Part shown: positions 41,306-43,194 of the stretch, in pieces | Numbering within the stretch: position 1 is the stretch's first letter | Layout: the number at the start of each line of letters is the position of its first letter | Assembly: GCF_015999245.1 (NCBI RefSeq) | Contig: NZ_JAEAMR010000010.1 | Span: 24,889-68,082 of the forward strand | DNA length: 43,194 bases | Direction: 5' to 3' | Source: Streptomyces sp. AV19 | GTDB lineage: Bacteria > Actinomycetota > Actinomycetes > Streptomycetales > Streptomycetaceae | Position numbers and translations under genes: made by a program | Notes under the pieces: generated by a model | Database searches by the model: none | The model's input: only the letters and a program-made list of their open reading frames with translations | Told to the model about the DNA's origin: nothing

Positions 41306-42412
41306 TCAGTCGGGGCCCGGGCCCGGGCCGATGTCCCCCGAGGTCGGCGGGGTCTGCCGGCGGTCCGGAGCGTCCTCCAGGCCGGGCGCGGGCGCGGTGT
41401 TGATCCGCGGCAGCGCGTACGGGTGCTCGCGGCGCAGCCACTCCACGAGCTGCTCGCGCACCAGGCAGCGCAGGGTCCAGATGTCGTCGGCGTCCCGGGC
41501 CGTCACCAGGGCCCGTACGAGGAGGGTGGACGGCGTGGTGTCCGTGACGACCAGGCTCCAGGCCCGCCCGTCCCACTCCGGGGCGTCCTTCACGATCTGG
41601 TGCAGCCGCTCGCGCAGCAGGTCCAGCGGGGTGGAGTGGTCCAGATGGAGGAAGACCGTGCCCGTCATCCGGGGGTTGCCGCGTGACCAGTTCTCGAAGG
41701 GCCGGCCGGTGAAGTACGAGACCGGCATCGTGATCCGGCGCTCGTCCCAGGTGGTCACCACGAGGTAGGTGAGCGTGATCTCCTCGACGGTGCCCCACTC
41801 GCCGCCCACCACGACCGTGTCGCCGATCCGCACCATGTCGCCGAAGGCGATCTGCAGCCCGGCGAAGACGTTGGACAGGGTGGACTGGGCGGCCACACCG
41901 GCCACGACGCCGATCAGTCCGGCCGAGGCCAGGACGGACGTGCCGACGGCGCGCATGCCGGGCAGCGTCAGCAGCATCGCCGCGAGCGCGATGACGCAGA
42001 TCGCCGCCGTGACGATTCTGCGGATCAGCGTGACCTGCGTCCGCACCCGGCGCATCCGGGCGGGATCGCGGTCGCCGGCGGCGTAGCGCGCGTACCCCGC
42101 CTCGACGGCGGCGGTGGCCACACGGGCCGCGAGCCAGGCGCAGGCGCCGATCAGGGCGAGATCGAGGAGCCGGGCGGCCGGTTCCTCGCCGTCGTCGGAC
42201 AGCTCGGCGGACCCGAGGCCGGCGCGCAGCAGCGCCGCGCACAGCACCAGGCGCAGGGGCGTCCGGCAGCGGCGCAGCAGCCGCCACAGCGGGGCTTCGG
42301 GGTGGTGCTCGGCGATGCCGCGGACCGTGCGGTCGGCGGCCCAGCCGACGAGCAGGGTGACGAGTACGGCGCCCGCGACGACCGCGAGGGGGCGCAGCAC
42401 GTCCTCCGCCAT
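41306..42412 (-). CDS. MscS-family mechanosensitive ion channel
   Basis: A 368-residue membrane channel. Four predicted helices are at about 6-24, 48-62, 80-98 and 128-150. The pore-lining TM3 is rich in Ala/Gly (SVLASAGLIGVVAGVAAQSTLSNVFAGLQIAF), followed by the beta domain (VRIGDTVVVGGEWGTVEEITLTYLVVTTWDERRITMPVSYF) and an alpha/beta C-terminal domain. It probably opens under membrane tension to release solutes. Start ATG 42412 has GGAGGG upstream. It is divergent from the hydrolase gene at 42516 across 103 nt. Confidence 0.92.
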   Translation of the reverse strand: MAEDVLRPLAVVAGAVLVTLLVGWAADRTVRGIAEHHPEAPLWRLLRRCRTPLRLVLCAALLRAGLGSAELSDDGEEPAARLLDLALIGACAWLAARVATAAVEAGYARYAAGDRDPARMRRVRTQVTLIRRIVTAAICVIALAAMLLTLPGMRAVGTSVLASAGLIGVVAGVAAQSTLSNVFAGLQIAFGDMVRIGDTVVVGGEWGTVEEITLTYLVVTTWDERRITMPVSYFTGRPFENWSRGNPRMTGTVFLHLDHSTPLDLLRERLHQIVKDAPEWDGRAWSLVVTDTTPSTLLVRALVTARDADDIWTLRCLVREQLVEWLRREHPYALPRINTAPAPGLEDAPDRRQTPPTSGDIGPGPGPD

Positions 42413-42515
42413 GGGCTTCTGCCCTCCTTCCGGCGTTCTTGCCGGGACGCGCCTCCTTCTGCCGCAGCTGGCACGATGGAGGCCACGTGATCCAGCCTGC
42501 AAGGAAGTGACTCCG

Positions 42516-43112
42516 GTGGCGTCTCCTACCACGATTGTTCTGTTCCATTCGGCCTACGGGCTGCGCCCGGCCGTCCACGCGGCGGCCGAGCGGCTGCGCG
42601 GGGCCGGGTACGAGGTGCACGTGCCCGACCTGTTCGAGGGGCGTACGGCGGAGACCGTCGAGGACGGGATGGCGATCAAGGAGGAGATCGGGCGGGAGGA
42701 GTTGCTCCGGCGGGCGATCGCGGCCGCGGCGCCGCTGTCGGAGCGGGGGCTGGTGTACGCCGGGTTCTCGCTGGGCGGGTCGATCGCGCAGAACCTGGCG
42801 CTGGGGGACGAGCGGGCGCGGGGTCTGCTGCTCTTCCACGGGACGTCCGATCTGGCGGACGATGTTTCGGTGGACGAGCTTCCGGTGCAGCTGCACGTCG
42901 CCGATCCGGATCCGTTCGAGCCGCACGACTGGCTGAACGCGTGGTATCTGCGGATGGGGCGGGCGGGGGCGGATGTGGAGGTGCATCGGTATGGGGGTGC
43001 GGGGCATTTGTTCACGGATGAGGGGTTGGCGGATTTTGATGGGGAGGCGGCGGAGCGGGCTTGGCGGGTGGCGTTGGGGTTTTTGGAGGAGGTTGCGGCC
43101 GTCGCCCGCTAG
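42516..43112 (+). CDS. Dienelactone hydrolase-like alpha/beta hydrolase
   Basis: A 198-residue alpha/beta hydrolase. It starts VASPTTIVLFHSAYGLRPAVHAAAERL, like the DLH family, with YEVHVPDLFEGRT. The nucleophile elbow is GFSLGGS, with Ser where true dienelactone hydrolases have Cys. The acid is probably in HVADPDPFEPHDW and the His in GAGHLFTD. Start is GTG 42516. The substrate is unknown. The last 40 codons lean to TTG, GTT and GGG, slightly unlike the codon use before them. Confidence 0.85.
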   Translation: MASPTTIVLFHSAYGLRPAVHAAAERLRGAGYEVHVPDLFEGRTAETVEDGMAIKEEIGREELLRRAIAAAAPLSERGLVYAGFSLGGSIAQNLALGDERARGLLLFHGTSDLADDVSVDELPVQLHVADPDPFEPHDWLNAWYLRMGRAGADVEVHRYGGAGHLFTDEGLADFDGEAAERAWRVALGFLEEVAAVAR

Positions 43113-43143
43113 GCGGGGTTTGCTCCCACGGGTTCTGCTCCCC

Positions 43144-43181
43144 GCCCCGCCCTTTCACCGTTTCTTCCGGGGCTGCGCCCC
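43144..43181 (-). repeat. Dispersed bistable hairpin element, copy 4
   Basis: On the minus strand: GGGGC-GCA-GCCCC, GGAAG, the core AAACGGTGAAAGGGCGGG, then GC. It is nearly identical to copy 1. It lies 32 nt after the hydrolase stop, in the opposite orientation, at the window edge. Confidence 0.8.
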
Positions 43182-43194
43182 TCGGCCCGCTCAC

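Noticed and set aside
38856..43007. A 1383-residue minus-strand open frame across rluD to the hydrolase gene
   Set aside because: It covers five well-supported genes in shadow frames and has a repetitive Arg/Gly/Asp/His composition with no family signature.

Overview
The window is a roughly 43 kb piece of chromosome from a Streptomyces (or a very close relative). The evidence is the very high GC content, GTG starts, ATGA/GTGA gene overlaps, and the gene order: rsmH-ftsL-ftsI-murE-murF-mraY-murD-ftsW-murG-ftsQ-ftsZ-pgeF-ylmE-sepF-sepG-divIVA is the streptomycete division and cell wall (dcw) cluster. It includes the polar-growth protein DivIVA, and ftsA, ddl and murC are absent from the run. 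I found no prophage, CRISPR array, tRNA or rRNA.

Layout. 1-142: tandem repeats cut by the window edge. 203-3211 (+): Rv2175c-like DNA-binding protein, thiE, metF and a membrane protein. 3254-5346 (-): CrtI-like FAD oxidoreductase and a DUF4126 membrane protein. 5519-5684: MITE-like element abutting the stop codon of a tetR gene (5681-6295, -). 6541-7932 (+): methyltransferase and a DUF3040 protein. 8087-12698 (-): overlapping MoxR / DUF58 / transglutaminase operon. 12817-13371 (-): beta-carbonic anhydrase. 13554-31908 (+): the dcw cluster, ending in a strong terminator. 31991-32624: repeat-rich, gene-free spacer. 32682-36120 (-): ileS with a T-box leader. 36324-41279 (+): histone-H1-like/DksA fusion, lspA, rluD, GNAT enzyme and cation/proton antiporter. 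41306-42412 (-): MscS channel. 42516-43112 (+): dienelactone-hydrolase-like enzyme.

How the genes work together. MurE, MurF, MurD, MraY and MurG make lipid II. FtsW and FtsI polymerise and cross-link it at septa, with FtsQ and FtsL as the membrane scaffold. FtsZ, SepF and SepG build and anchor the Z ring, and DivIVA directs tip growth. The ftsQ-ftsZ gap carries several promoters, as expected for a gene that needs extra expression when aerial hyphae sporulate. The flanking genes are housekeeping (one-carbon and thiamine metabolism, lipoprotein signal peptidase, pseudouridine synthase, IleRS).

Most noteworthy observations. (1) A four-copy dispersed element has an invariant 18-nt core and a C-rich arm that can pair with a G-rich arm on either side; the arms vary but keep pairing. 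(2) A three-repeat MraZ-box-like operator overlaps the rsmH promoter although no mraZ gene lies there. (3) A spacer strand is almost free of A (1 A and 46 T in 180 nt). (4) IleRS carries the swapped GXHH signature and a translational T-box. (5) A lysine/alanine-rich histone-like tail is fused to a DksA-type zinc finger. All calls come from reading the sequence; no database search was run.
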